A stretch of 64,000 nt of DNA, from contig CM077594.1 in NCBI GenBank assembly GCA_039654915.1, positions 106,096,893 to 106,160,892 on the forward strand. Direction: 5' to 3'. Shown here in pieces: positions 11,256 through 23,568 of the stretch; within the stretch, counting starts at the first letter, position 1, and each line of letters opens with the position of its first letter. The stretch is from Aquilaria yunnanensis (lineage: Eukaryota; Streptophyta; Magnoliopsida; Malvales; Thymelaeaceae). The position numbers and the translations under genes were made by a program. The notes under the pieces were generated by a model, which saw nothing but the letters and a program-made list of their open reading frames with translations, made no database searches and had not been told where the DNA came from.

Positions 11256-13188
11256 CGCCTGTGGAGAAAGAAAGCAAAGGTGCCAGTTGATTAAAGAGGC
11301 ACTTAAACTACTTTAGAAAACCTTTTTGGTACTTTTATTAAAATTTGCATCTTGTTGGTCCTTTTGAATTGCGTGTCTGACCATTTTTCAAATTTCACCC
11401 ATTAAATTATTTTTCTTCAATTTTCTTGCTCTCATGCTTTCTTCGTGATGATGCCGAGAGAGGCGATAGTGTCTTTTGGAGCACGCTAAAATGTATCGAA
11501 ATCGAAATGCCAAACGTGACTATAAACAAGCAGGCAGAAGAGTCAGTGATCCGAGTTTTTCTTGTAAGCGAAAAACTTCTGTCCCAAACACACGAGTCTA
11601 ACTTGAACTCACGTCAAGTTACTACTATAACGATTTCTTAAACTCTATCCTGCTGCGAACAAGCAATACTCCTCTAATTATAGTGAAAAAGGGCTCCTGA
11701 TTCTCTAGGTTAGGTTTTAACATGCCACAAACAAATCTCTTCATTTGATTATCAATGTATATGCTCCACCCCATAAAGATATAATCTTGCTCTCATACAA
11801 CTTATCAAAAAAGAAATTCCGCACATAAAAATAAAACGGACAATTAAAACGTCCACTCATAAATTTAATATGATTTACATCTTAATCTTACACAAGCAAT
11901 TATAAATTTAATATGATTCACAAGAACAACAATCAATACCCTGCCCCTTTTCCTTATATAATTACAAAATGCTTATTATTTTAGCCCTCTCAACCTCTAA
12001 TTCCTCTTCAAAAACTCACATATTACCTTTCACATAATTAAATCTTCTCTAATATTCACAACTCTGATTTATGTAATTTACTCACCAAAAAATAGACTAA
12101 AAGCACCACCTCCCCCTTCTATCTCTCCGCCATCTTTCTTCATCGTTTTCTGGTCAGAATAGTTCTCTTTCAGGTTTTTTTAATAATTTAACTGATTTTA
12201 TTTGATACTTCTTCCGTCACATATTGTTTGAAACAGTTGACTTTTGGCTATAGTTTGACTTAAATTTATTTATATTATTGGTTGTTAGAAAAAAAATTAA
12301 AAAAATATATTTGAAAATTATAGGTTTTTATTTATCATTTATATATATATTTTTTTTTATTTATATACTAAAACTTAAAAATAAAAAATCATAGATTAAT
12401 TGCTAAAAAGTGAGTGTTTCAAATAATATGAGACAGATGGAGTATTATTTATCAAATTTTATGATAGGTTCATCAGGATCTCAACTCTACTTAGGTGTCC
12501 CAATGCTCGGCAATAGATATGAAGACAACTGTATAGAATAAAATCAATCTTTATTTTTTTTTCAGCTTTTATAAATAATCATTTTATTTTTATGAATAGT
12601 CTTATTCAGACCTATGATACCTAGTTGGTTTTAGCATTATTTGGTTATTGTCAGTTTGTTTTAGATTTTGTTCTAGTTATTTGTGAGGAAAGAGTAATCT
12701 TTTTGTAGCCAATTTTATGTTTCTGTTATCCATTAGAGTCTAATGTCATTGGTTTGTAAAATTCCGTTTGACTAACTTTTAATTGAAATAAAACATCTTT
12801 TATTTAAAAAAAAAAATCACAACTCTAACCTGACATGATGTCATGCCCAAAACCTAAACCACACCCAACTAAGGAACAAAATCTCACCCTAATTAATACT
12901 CTTAAGACTTGCTCCTCAAGCAAAACAAGCCACAGTCCTCCTGCAGTTTCGGCTGAAAATAACTAAAATTCATAAAGGTTTAGGCAAACTTCAGAATTTC
13001 ATAACCACGTGTAAAATCATAGGCAATTTTCTCAAACTTTAAAATTTAAGCTAACAAAATACAAGTTACAAAGAAATTTAAGTTAATGTAAAACTGAACG
13101 ACTATGAAATAAGATAACTCTAATTCTGTATAAATGAACTAAGATAATTATTCCATGATTCTTTAGATAAGTTCACCTGTCATTCTCA
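11256..13188. other. Spacer between PPR and methyltransferase genes
   Basis: AT-rich, with one MITE (12206-12444). The 11426-11641 frame has no domain. The part next to 11255 should contain the PPR promoter; the part near 13188 is the methyltransferase 3' UTR. Confidence 0.5.
12206..12444. mobile_element. Stowaway/mariner-like MITE
   Basis: The left end, TACTTCTTCCGTCACATATT, is mirrored at the right end, whose reverse complement reads TACTCCATCTGTCTCATATT. Both continue into TGTTTGAAAC/TATTTGAAAC. The element is about 239 bp with TA at both tips, as expected for mariner-type TA duplication, and has an AT-rich non-coding interior. Confidence 0.75.
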
Positions 13189-14184
13189 TTATTCATATAC
13201 AGGTTTGAAGTTCTTGTAAGCAATCACGGCATAGAAAGGATCTGAAGCCGACAATAACCCAAAAAACCTCATCAACCAGTTGAAGGGTGAACTCTGTCCC
13301 TGGCTTTTCCCAGAGGCTGCAGGTAACTTTCGGATTATTTCTGGCTCTGTAAATCCATTGATGGATTGAAAATATTGCACAACAAGCTGTGTACGACCGT
13401 ATGCAGTCGCATCTCTCCAAGCACTGATAGCTTTCTCGTAGAACATTCGATTGCTGAAGCTCACAATGAACAAACCTCCAGGCCTGAGCACACGAAACAC
13501 CTCCGCAAATACCTTTTGCAACGCAAGGTAACAACCAATTTAAGCCCTTTCGGCCCTTTGCTTTGAAAATTACAAGTTAGAGCATATTTACTTGATTACC
13601 TTCTCTGGCTGCTGAAGGTATTGTACACTAACTGTGCACAGAACTGCATCCAAACTACAATCTTGCATCTCAAGTCTCTGATCCTGATTTAGATCCTTGA
13701 CGAAGAAGTAATCAAGCCTAGAGTTTTTAGCCAACTCTTGCGCATTAAGTCCATGTCCTACCACTCTTTTGTACACAGCTTCAGGCGGTAGGTGGCTAAC
13801 CCATGAGCTCATGAGGTCAAGTATCTCGGAGCCAGGTCTCAGCCTCTCCCTATAGACATCAGTTAAAGTGGCTATGAAGCCGTCATCGACATGGGTTACG
13901 AAGCGAGGAAAAGCGTAGAATTCCTTATCCGGGTACATGTTCAACTTTGTTCTGCCTTCATTGGAGAGCACGTAGCGCTTGATTGTGCCTGCCCTGGATT
14001 GTTTTGCTTCATCTTTAGGGCTTAGGCTGCTGGCAATTATTTGTGGAAGAACTAATTTGGTCTGTAATTGAGCAAGGGAAGGAAATCGGAGCATCCGAGT
14101 CTTTGGTTGATTCGAAAGCCTTGAATGAAGATGAGCTTGGTCTTGGCCGTGGTTGTACTGGCAAAAAGAATGGGGCTTTGTCAT
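13189..14184 (-). CDS. SAM-dependent methyltransferase-like protein
   Basis: Two exons, 14184-13600 and 13512-13189, with a GT-AG intron in phase 0, encode 302 residues. The first about 55 residues are rich in Gln, Ser and Arg with few acids and may be an organelle transit peptide. The class I methyltransferase fold shows as motif I GSEILDLMSSWVSHLPPE (119-135), VVGHGLNAQEL (141-151), SLDAVLCTVSVQYLQQPEK (177-195) and motif III EVFRVLRPGGLFIVSFSNR (199-217). Motif I lacks the usual G-x-G-x-G loop. The LDLxSSWVSHLP form is, as I recall, typical of a plant and cyanobacterial subgroup of unknown substrate, so it is not evidence of decay. The start chosen is the first ATG after the transposon inserted 12 bp upstream; an earlier start may have been lost to that insertion. 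Confidence 0.82.
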
Positions 14185-14195
14185 GGATAGCTTTA

Positions 14196-15005
14196 AAGGG
14201 AAAAGTACAAAAAAACTCACCGTAGTTATGAGGTTGGACTAATTTGGTCACTATACTTTTGAGTGATTTCAATTACATCACTAAAGTTATAGTTTGGATC
14301 TAAATTAAGTCATTAACTGCTAATATTATAATTTGATACAGAATATGCCACCAATAGTTAAAAACCTAACAATAAACACAAGAAGTTGTTGGTTTTGAAA
14401 TCTTGAAGTACTTTTATAACTTTTAACAAACTTCAGGAACTATATATAATTTATCATTTTTACTTTTTTATGTGACAATCATCTCAAATTTTCACTAGAT
14501 CTGCCACTAATCTCTCAAGAAATGATATTCAAATTAGTGATCGCATTCTACTACTATAAATAACTTTAATCTCGATCAAATGAAATTTACTCATCCAATA
14601 TTAATATGTTTATGATCATCTACTTTTTGGTATGATAGTTTTTTTTTTGTTTGTAAATAGTGATGTCCAACACTATCTCCTCCGGCATCATCTCAGTCAC
14701 TAGTGGCAGATCTAGCAATGACCAATGCAGTGGCTGGCACACAAAATAAATGAAAATAATAAACTACACAATGTTCCTAACTTTTTTAAAAATTACATTA
14801 GTACCCCAGAATTTCAAAACTAACAACTTATACATTTACCGTTAGATTTTTAATGGCTAATGACATATTCAATACTAAACTGTAACATTAGTAACCAATT
14901 TGGACATAAACTATGACTTTAGTGATTAAATTGGAACTATTTAAAATTATGGTGACCAAATCAGTTTAGGCCCATAACTATGGTTAGTTTTGTTGTACTT
15001 TTCCC
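14196..15005. mobile_element. MULE-like TIR element in the methyltransferase 5' region
   Basis: Long inverted repeats. The left tip is GGGAAAAGTACAAAAAAACT and the reverse complement of the right tip is GGGAAAAGTACAACAAAACT. Similarity continues for over 100 bp (ATAGTTATG, TTTGGTCAC, CACTAAAGT). The flanks TAGCTTTA (14188-14195) and TAGCTTCA (15006-15013) look like an 8-9 bp target duplication with one change. The interior is AT-rich and non-coding. A non-autonomous Mutator-type element of about 810 bp fits best. Confidence 0.8.
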
Positions 15006-15013
15006 TAGCTTCA

Positions 15014-17734
15014 TCTGTGGTCCTCCTTGCTCCTCACGCTCATCGGTTTTTCACCACAAAAAAAAAAAAAAAAGAGCTCGGCTAATTTGACAATTTGACT
15101 CTATTTATTCTGTCAAATTTTTAAAAGTAAGGAGATTAGTATTCCTGTTAAAAAAGAAAAGTAAAGTGATTTTTTTTTATTGAATTCAAAGAAGTTATTT
15201 GATGTTTGGTTATATACAAACTATAATTAGATAAAATTACAAATAAATTACTCATAATTATGAATAATCACCTACTATGATTTTATTCTTTACTGAAAAG
15301 AACCACAATTATTTTATATCAGCCCATATCACGCATTCACCTTTTGAATCACTAGAATATTTCACTAAATAAGAGTGGATATTAATAGCAACAAATTCCT
15401 TCTTACAAAAAAAGAGAAAAAAAAAAAGATATGATCAAGTTGAACGTGAGATTGCTTCTTGAATTTGATGGTAAACAGCAACTTCAGCACATTAAGCAGC
15501 AACGTAAGAAGAACTGGGAATAACTCAAAGCAACAAGGGGTCAAGGTATAAATGTTATGCGAGGATATTCTTATAAAAAATACCAGGTTATAATGGAGCC
15601 TTTTGCACTATTTTCTCACTCAGTAAATAATATGACATATTTTAATAGCGCTATAATTTTTTTTTTTTTTAAGAAAAGGTAACCAATTTGAACTTGTCAT
15701 AAACATGATTGGTTCCAAGCGATGAGCCTGCTCAATTTCGAGAGTGAGAGTAGGCTTCTCATAATACTATCAACATCTAATGTAGTATTAGGATGGGAGA
15801 TGAATATATAAGAAAAATCATATAAATATGAGAAAATTTTTAACTACCTAAGATTTGATCTAACTTACACTATACCCCTTATTTTTTAAAACTTACATTT
15901 TATCTCTTACTTCTTTTATATTATCCAATAATAATTATTGAAACCTTAATTTAAATTATACGGTAAACATCTCTCAGTAATCTCAATCTCTATAAATTTT
16001 TTTTCAGTTAAAAAATATTTTAAATTATCAATATTTTATCTCTTTAAGTACATTTTTCTTTTTATAAATGTAAATTAATATTTTCTAAATATCAGTTAAT
16101 TATGAAAAAAAATATAAAAAAATTAAAATTATTAAAATATAATTACCAGATAGTTTAAATTAAGATTTCTAAAAACTTGTTATACAATATAAAGAAAGTA
16201 TGAGATAAAATATAAATTTTTTAAAATAATTAGGTAAATTATATGTTAGGTCAAACAATAGTTATGAGACGTGGCATTGGATTGGACCACCTACTAAATA
16301 GGCTAACCTCAGGCTCATGATTTGAGGCCCAATGGTCAAAAGTATGATCAGTTACTCTATTTTTTGGGTAATTATTTTTTAATAGATCACACCAATTTTT
16401 TAAAACACTTTTTCTCATAGTTTCAAAACTTGTACTTTTTTCTGCTTTTCTTGACAGTTAATAACAGGAAATAATGTTTTATCTTAAATATAAAAAAGTA
16501 TAGACATTTTGTAATATAAACTGACCGTAAGACACTAATTTTCTACCTATATATTTAGATTATTCAGTCAGCATTAGGAGACTTAATGTAATAGGTTATA
16601 TCATTGCTCATACATTGATTAAAATATTTACCATAAAATATTATTAAAATTTTTAAATTTACTAAAATATAGTATTATATAATTTAAATTAAAATTTGAA
16701 AAGCTGTATAATAGAGTGTAAAAAAATCAAGGTATAGCTGTACGTTTCTCAACCTATGGGGTAAAATTATAATTAGTACTTAGGCGAAAACTCAAACTTG
16801 GCCAAATAGAATTAGGCCCCTTTAGTCTAGAGGCTAGAGTTGACCACTTGACCCGACTGTAGGAACAAAAATAAAGAGAGATGTATATGAAGGCCAAAAG
16901 AAGCGCTTTTCTTTGTCAGTTTTTTTTTTTAAATTTAAGAAAATAAAGAAAACATTTTTATACACATGCAAGACACATATTTTAATTTCAACAATTATGC
17001 AGTCCGAAATATGAAAATGAGTAAAGTGTGTGTGTATGCAGAATTTCAATTGAAATAAATCATGAATATCACAATCTCCTGTAAAATCTCGTCACACTTC
17101 GTTTTTTCTATGAACTTGAATACCGTGTTTGACATTAACATCAGCGATTATCGTTAGAGTTTTAAAAAAATTATCCAATGGTAATTTTTAGCTTCAATAT
17201 TTTCATCTTAACCGTTAAATAAATTATTCAAAACTATAACACTGATGATAAAAATTGTTCTCAAACGGAGCCGAAATTAGTTAAGAAAGTGAGTATACGT
17301 AAAAACATCGCGACAAACAAATTGAAAGTGCAAACAATTTAAAAAAGAAAATTAAAAAATGAGACAAAAGCAAAGGAATATATAGCAGTAATTTCATTTG
17401 TCGGCCTTAACATTTTTATGTTGTCCTAAGTAAGTATTTAATATTCATTTTGCCCTTTTAATATCCCCAATATGCCATATTGTGTCCCAATTATCGTCCT
17501 TCTACTTTCATGATTAAATCTAATGGAACCTCAGTGAAAAATGTCAATTTTGGTCTGTACATCTTCTTCTTCCACCTAAAGTACTCTTAAGTTAATGCGT
17601 TCAGCACTTCAACCAACATCTCCCCCTCTCTTATTCCCTCACCATCATTGGCCCAGCCTTCGCCAAACCCAATCCCACTGCCCCCACCACTTCCATTGCT
17701 CCCATGGCTCCTAGAATCCCAACAATGACAAGGA
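15014..17734. other. AT-rich spacer with MITE relics
   Basis: No supported gene. It contains the TIR element at 15838-16268 and a possible half copy near 16600-16770. The 16834-17049 minus frame is low-complexity. This would be upstream DNA of the methyltransferase gene. Confidence 0.5.
15838..16268. mobile_element. TIR MITE (family B, copy 1)
   Basis: The left arm (AGATTTGATCTAACTTACAC, then ACATTTTATCTCTTACTTC) is matched by the reverse complement of the right arm (TTGTTTGACCTAACATATAA, then ATATTTTATCTCATACTTTC). The arms are long and AT-rich, nearly meeting in the middle, so the whole is a foldback of about 430 bp. A related copy lies at 61444-61912. Confidence 0.6.
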
Positions 17735-17945
17735 CGACCAACCTAAAGACCACACACTACTTGCGTTAACACAATTGTCCTGGAGACCGCTATGCTACTG
17801 AAATCTGAGACCCTAACAAAAAGACCCTAATCTGGGTTGGCACCTTTGACACCGCCATTAAAGTCGAGTACACTATGATACCATCATCTATGACTTTTAT
17901 GGCCCAAAAGTGACAATGTCATCGAAGCCACCTACACCTTTGATC
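17735..17945 (+). pseudogene. AP2/ERF transcription factor pseudogene
   Basis: Across frame breaks, the plus strand shows THY (before the GVR position), then DRYATEI, a stop in place of Arg, DPNKKTLIWVGTFDTA (about 17800-17862), and DFYGPK in another frame. The order matches the AP2 domain (HYRGVR, WGRYAAEIRDP, KKxRxWLGTFDTAEEAA, YDxAA, FRGxKAKTNFP). There are at least two stops and one or two frameshifts, so it cannot make an AP2 protein. A proline-rich lead (about 17640-17720) may be its N-terminal region. The outer retrotransposon begins 22 bp after its end. Confidence 0.72.
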
Positions 17946-17962
17946 TCATTCTTTGATATTGA

Positions 17963-17967
17963 AAAGC
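17963..17967. repeat. Target-site duplication of outer retrotransposon (left)
   Basis: AAAGC stands directly before the LTR. The same AAAGC directly follows the far LTR at 39163-39167. Confidence 0.85.
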
Positions 17968-18985
17968 TGATGCGAACCCCGATGGTATAAAGACCATGAA
18001 ACTTGCCCAAGATGTTTTTCAAGCTCCACAAGACATCAAAGAGACTGGGTTTGAAGCCCCCACCCCTAATCAACCTGTGATTAGAAATGAGAAGTATAGA
18101 ACTCCAAGAACACAAGCACACTTGTGCACCAAGGCAGTCCGCCAAGAACCAAAGAGAAAACCTCTCCAAAGAGCAATATTATTTCGGCAATAATCTGTAT
18201 CTTTACATCCAGAATATGTGCCTTTATATAGGCCTAAACTAGGGTTAAAAGCTGGGCAAAATTCGCAGCCTAAATCCCTTAGGAATCCTAGATACAAAGA
18301 CATAGGAAATCCTAGTCAAATTAGGACTCTAATTCCTAGTTTGAACAAGTTTAATGAATGCAGCATGTGCCACTTGTCCAAAACGATTTAAAACTATTCC
18401 ATAGCCTAAATAACTTCCTAAATAATGTAAATAATTAGGAAAATAAAATAAGATACGTTACAGCACAAGATTGGGCATAAAAACCCAAAATAGTCTTCTC
18501 AGGTGGTTCCTGCTTGTGTCTTCAACTTCAAGCTGAAATTCGAACTTGATGCAGCCATGATTTCACAAAATGTAAAACATGAAAGTTGTATATCTCTTTC
18601 TCAGCTTCGAAACCACACTTGAATCACACAAAATGGACTTCTAAATCGAAAGATATTCCCAGAATACTGCAACTGCTTCTGAACCAGTGATAACTCATAA
18701 ATCGCGACTTTGAAGCTAAATTGGACCTCCTTATCGTGCAAACTGGGTTTGATGGTCTTCATATTAATTGTAGCTTCAGATGTTATCTTTCCAATGAATC
18801 AAGAATTACTCAATTCTGATTTGTTTAGCTCAAGATATGATTTTTCTACCAGAACATCACCAATCTGTCAACATCCGAGCTTGAAGTGCACTAGTGAGCT
18901 CCTTACCTTTTTCCTTGTCAATGATCCACTAGAAACCTTCAGTGGGTCCTTGCCTTCCTTGGTCATGCCTTCTTTGATCATATCA
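17968..18985 (-). repeat. 3' LTR of outer element
   Basis: Read on the minus strand it starts TGATATGATCAAAG and ends GGGGTTCGCATCA, a TG...CA LTR of 1018 bp. It matches 38143-39162 nearly base for base. GCCTATATAAAGG (plus 18222-18234) is a candidate TATA box. Confidence 0.93.
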
Positions 18986-18999
18986 GCTCCCCCCTCCTT
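18986..18999 (-). other. Polypurine tract of outer element
   Basis: On the minus strand AAGGAGGGGGGAGC abuts the 3' LTR, the normal primer for plus-strand synthesis. It follows a frame reading DSRTNPSKEGGA, common just before the 3' LTR in gypsy elements. Confidence 0.8.
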
Positions 19000-19696
19000 A
19001 GAAGGATTCGTCCTCGAATCAAAACCTGCACTAGAGAAGGGAATTGAATCAATAACAATGAAATAATCAACACATAACCACTTACCTTTCTCATAAGCAC
19101 CAATAGAATGGAATATTTGTATATGAAGCTTTAATCTTGTGAAAAACTTGAACCAATATCCAAATGCAATGATACCTCCTGGATCAAAGACAAAGCTTGA
19201 AACAATTAGCACAAAAAATCTGAATGTTTGCACAATTTTCATCTTAACTCTAGGCATCACTTTCATTGCCTTTACCATCTCAAAAACATTATTCTCACAA
19301 CAAGTAAAAGTGTAGGAATAATTTATCCTAGGGATGCTGTATGCACTCAAAACAAATGGACCTAAACTCACATAAGTGTTATGGTTATGAAAAGCACAAG
19401 TTATGCATGTCAAGACAATACTTTGCAAAGGCCATTCAAACAAACAAGAATTGAACACAATATGGCCTAAACTAATAACAAAACTAGGATGCATGAATTT
19501 CACAAAAATCCTAAGCATTTTAAATGAAACAAGATCAAACTTATTTTTGTATGTATATGCACAACAATGGATGAAATTTGTGAATGGGATGTGACATAAA
19601 ACAAAGGACTCAACATACCTCCTTAAAAGGCTGAATTTAAAACCAGAATTTTCACTCAAAATAAAAAATTTTAGGTTTGGACATAAAGCAAAAAGA

Positions 19697-21105
19697 TCAA
19701 TGCTGAAAAGTTTGTGTAATGCATGTGTCAAGATAAAAAAAATGCTTGCTGGAAAATAAAGATTGACACACAAAAATGGGCTGAATATAAATGTGAATCA
19801 AAGAAGTATGTAAGGCATGTGTAACAACCAATTTATGCATGAAAAATTCCAAAGAAGTAGATTTAACTTGAGACAAAATAAAATAATGTGACATGGATGC
19901 AAAACTAACAAATTCAGAAACAAAAGACAACAAAACAGATTTTCCTCTAGAGAAACTCAAGCAATTCCAAAGAGGATTAGACAAAACCAAAGAATTTGAA
20001 GCTTGTAAACCATATTTTGTCAAATTTCCATGTTTACTTCCTTCTCTTAATCTAGTTTCATGAAAACCATTTGTCAAAATAACATTGCAAGCAAACACAC
20101 ATTGTTTGAGATTTTCATGCAAAACTACATCAAATCTAGGTGTTAGGAAGAAATACATTACAGTGGTTGGACTTAGTCTCCAAGTATCTTCCTTTGGTGT
20201 AGGAACCACAAAATTTCCACCTTTGCACTTAATGGCTTCGGTTGGAGTTGCATTAATTTCATCCCCTTGAAACATAGGATAAGAAACAATGTTAGGCAAA
20301 CTTTTGCATATGAAATCACTTAGGCTTACCTTAACTTGTTCCTTCTCAACCTCCTTTGTTGTTTTAATGCATGGGACATGACTTGGAATATTAGGAACAT
20401 CAACTTCTTGGATGGGCAGCAACTCACTTGATTCTTGTAGTTCATCGCCACTTAATTCCTGAAAAGAAGACAACACAACACTAGAAGAAGACTCCATTAT
20501 GTTAGATGAAAGTATGGCTTCTCTATAGGTCTTTCTCTCTTCACTCGGCTTGGGTTCATTGCACTCTTGTCTTCTCTCAACTTCGCACTCAATTTCTTCT
20601 CTCGGGAACTCTCCACTCTTTTTCCCCTCATGTTCACTCTTCTCACTTAATCTCTCGGTTGTTCTCTCAACTTTCCCCTCATCACTCTTGCCCTCAACTT
20701 TCCCCTCTTTTTCTTTTCTCTCAACCTCACTTTGAAGTTTTCTTTGATCTTCCAAAACTTGTTGTGGTGAAAGTGGAACAAGCATGATTGACTTTTCTTG
20801 TTGCGGCCGAGACAAGTCTCCTTTTGTGGCCTCCATGTTTGGCTTGGGCACTTCTCTCACATCCTTACTCCATGCTCCTCTCCATGTGGAAATTCCTCCT
20901 TGACACATCTTGGATGCCTTGGACCTTTTGATGATCCTTTCGGCCTTGGTGGCATAATGAAGCAAATCCTCCATGTTGAAATAAGGCACCATTTCCACTT
21001 TGTTGGCAATCTCAGGATTGAGACCATTAATGAATCTAGCAATGGTGGTCTCCTCATCCTTCATGATGTTGGCTCGGGTCAAGGCTATCTCAAAGTCTTT
21101 GTAGT
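19697..21105 (-). pseudogene. gag: Outer gag, C-terminal part (split by insertion)
   Basis: Continuation of the gag started at 37238. The first residues after the insertion (KDFEIALTRANI, ARFINGLNPEI, LLHYATKAERI) finish a plant retrotransposon gag domain. A long Lys/Glu-rich low-complexity stretch follows (about 20470-20800), then a tail I do not recognise. There is no CCHC zinc knuckle, protease or RT. The frame on this side continues that of the 5' half when the insert and one target copy are disregarded, so the insertion is the visible break. A further frame, 18868-19773 minus, reaches the purine tract and has no recognised domain. Confidence 0.8.
21101..21105. repeat. Target-site duplication of inner retrotransposon (left)
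   Basis: GTAGT directly precedes the inner element; an identical GTAGT follows it at 36657-36661. Confidence 0.88.
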
Positions 21106-23457
21106 AGCTGTGGCAACGTCGGGTTTTCGGGAGTCGCCACCAATCAGTTTTCTTAGGTCGATTGGTCACCTTAAAATTGGTCTGCGAGAGTTCGGGGATC
21201 GGGAGTACGGTTACGTTAAAACAACTTTGTTAAAACGCCCAAAAATTGGCACCTTAGTTGATTTTAATTTTGTTTTGCTTTGCTTTTAAATAATTCTCAG
21301 TTAATTTTCAAAATTAGAAATTTTAACTGGATTAGTCGAAATGTGGATTTTTAAATTAATTAATTTGTATGAAATTTTATACTTCCGAACCATGGACTCT
21401 GCCGAGTCATTTGGACACGGAAGATTTTTGATTCCGAACCATGGACTCTGCCGAGTCATTTGGACACGGAATTTGGTGAACTTTTAAATAATTTAATCCA
21501 TATTGTAAATATGGATTTTTATCTTTTTTTTTATTTAATTTATTTAATTAAAAGGGTGATATTTTTTTTAAACCGCAGATCCTGACGGATCATCCGGATA
21601 TGTAAGTTGATTTAATTTATAGTTAATTATTTAATTCTTATTTTTATGGAATTAATTATTAGTTTAATTACTAATTCGTAATTCTTTTTGTTATAGAATT
21701 TTTAGATTCATTAATAATCTAAAAATTTTTATTTTCTATATTTTTCTTTCTTTTCTTTCTTTTCCTTCTTATCTTTCTTATCTTATCTTATCTTTCTTAT
21801 CTTTATTATCTTTTTCTTATCTTTCTTATCTTTTTCTTATCTTGTTTTAATTTTCTTTTTGTTTTCTTGTTTAATGAAAAATATTTATTATTTTAGTGGA
21901 TTTAAAAGTTATATTTTAAATAAATCAGTAAAATATAAAGTCTTAATTTTCATGTATTTTTTTAAACAGGTTTTATTTTTATTTTTTTATTATTTTTACT
22001 GGATAAAAATAACTATTAAAATTAATTTTAACTTTTTGTTATCTTTAAAGAATTAAAAACATGTATATAAAAATAAAAATAATTGGCTTTTTTAAAAATA
22101 ATTTTTATTAGCCTTAATAATTAATTACAAAATAATCTTCTTTTAATTTTCATTTATTTATTAATTAGTAAAGGGTAAAGGTGAATTAAATAAAAAAATT
22201 ATATAAAGAAAAAAAATTAATAATAATAAAGTGGGGCTTTTTGGCCATCCACTTTAAAAATAATAATAAATGTTAGCAAAGTTAATTAAATTAATTGTTA
22301 AACAACAATAATAAAAAGTTAGTCAAGTTAATTAAATTAATTAATTAACCACAATAATAAAAAGTTAGCCAAGTTAATTAAATTAATTAATTAACAACAG
22401 TAAAAAGTTAGCCAAGTTAATTAAATTAATTAATTAACAACAATAATAAAAGTTAATTAATTGTTAACAACAATTATAAAAGTTAGTAATAATGCAAAAA
22501 TTAAAAGGTTAGTAACAATAATAGTATTAAAAGTTAGTTGTTAGTAAGTTAATAACAACAATAAAAAAAAGGGGTTAGTAATAAACAAATAATAAACAAA
22601 CAAGTAAAAATTAAAAGGGTTAGTAATTAATTCTGCAAGAATAAAATACAAAGTTAGTGACCAAAGTGAAAGAAATTGAAAAGATGAAGGATTAAATGAG
22701 AGTTGTACCTTTGATTTTAAATTCTGAATTCTGAGAAATGGAAACAGAGGGCGCGCGGGGGGGGGGGAAGAAGATGGCTTAATCGTCAAAATGAAAAGTT
22801 TTGAGATTTTCTGAGGAAAGGAAGGAGAGCTAGGGACTAAGGCTGTAATTTTTTCTATTTTAAAAACAGAGCTCTAAGCTTTTCTTTCTATTTTTCTCTG
22901 TGTTCAGCACAAAATTTGGGGGGCTATTTATAGAGGAAGTTTAGCTGAACTGTTGATGGATAAATTAATAAAAAATTTCAAACTTATCTCTTAAATTGGT
23001 AAAATGACAGTTTTAGTCCTTTACGTCTCTCAGCCTCTGGATAAGTTCCTGAAGCTTCTGATTTTGACAATTTTGTCGTTTTCTGTCAATTTGAGCCAAA
23101 AACGTCGGCAGGCTCAAAATTTTATGTGACAAACTGCCAAATGCTCCTGGAACTTTCAGAATTTGTCAATTTTGCCTGAAACTTCTTAATTTTGTCATTT
23201 TTACCTCAAACTTTTAAATTTTGTCATTTTTATGGAGTTTTCTTTTTTTTCTTTCAAACATACACATATACACACATATATCAAATATTTACAAAACAAA
23301 ACAAAAAAAAAATATATATATATATTTTAAACTAATTAAAAAAAAAATTTAGTACTAATAATAACAATAATAATAATAATACATTTTTTTATTTAATTTT
23401 TTTATTTAATTTTTTTTTAAAATTTTTTTAATGGCCGGACGAAATTAGGTGTTAACA
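21106..23457 (-). repeat. 3' LTR of inner element
   Basis: 2352 bp. On the minus strand it starts TGTTAACACCTAATTTCGTC and ends TTGCCACAGCT. Ending at AGCT rather than CA makes the target duplication perfect and places the primer site flush. Within it lie a CTCTATAAATAGCC TATA box (plus about 22922-22935), an AT-rich minisatellite with repeated GTTAATTAAATTAATT (22275-22460) and two copies of an ATGGACTCTGCCGAGTCATT block (21392-21470). Confidence 0.93.
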
Positions 23458-23470
23458 GCTGCCCCCCTTT
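23458..23470 (-). other. Polypurine tract of inner element
   Basis: AAAGGGGGGCAGC on the minus strand, directly before the 3' LTR. Confidence 0.82.
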
Positions 23471-23568
23471 GCATGCTTCATGGGACATGATGTATGCAAA
23501 GTTAGTTACCAAATTTCGTCCAGCTTAGCTAGGCATTGAAAACCTTCTCGCCGCCTAAACTCTGAGGT

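Noticed and set aside
18868..19773. 301-residue minus ORF as a membrane protein or env gene
   Set aside because: Cys/Phe-rich and hydrophobic, but it overlaps the gag tail, reaches through the purine tract into the LTR and shows no organised membrane topology or known motif.
21859..22056. 65-residue ORF found identically at 35058-35255
   Set aside because: Identical only because both lie in the two LTRs of the inner element; Phe/Tyr/Ile-rich low-complexity in AT-rich DNA.
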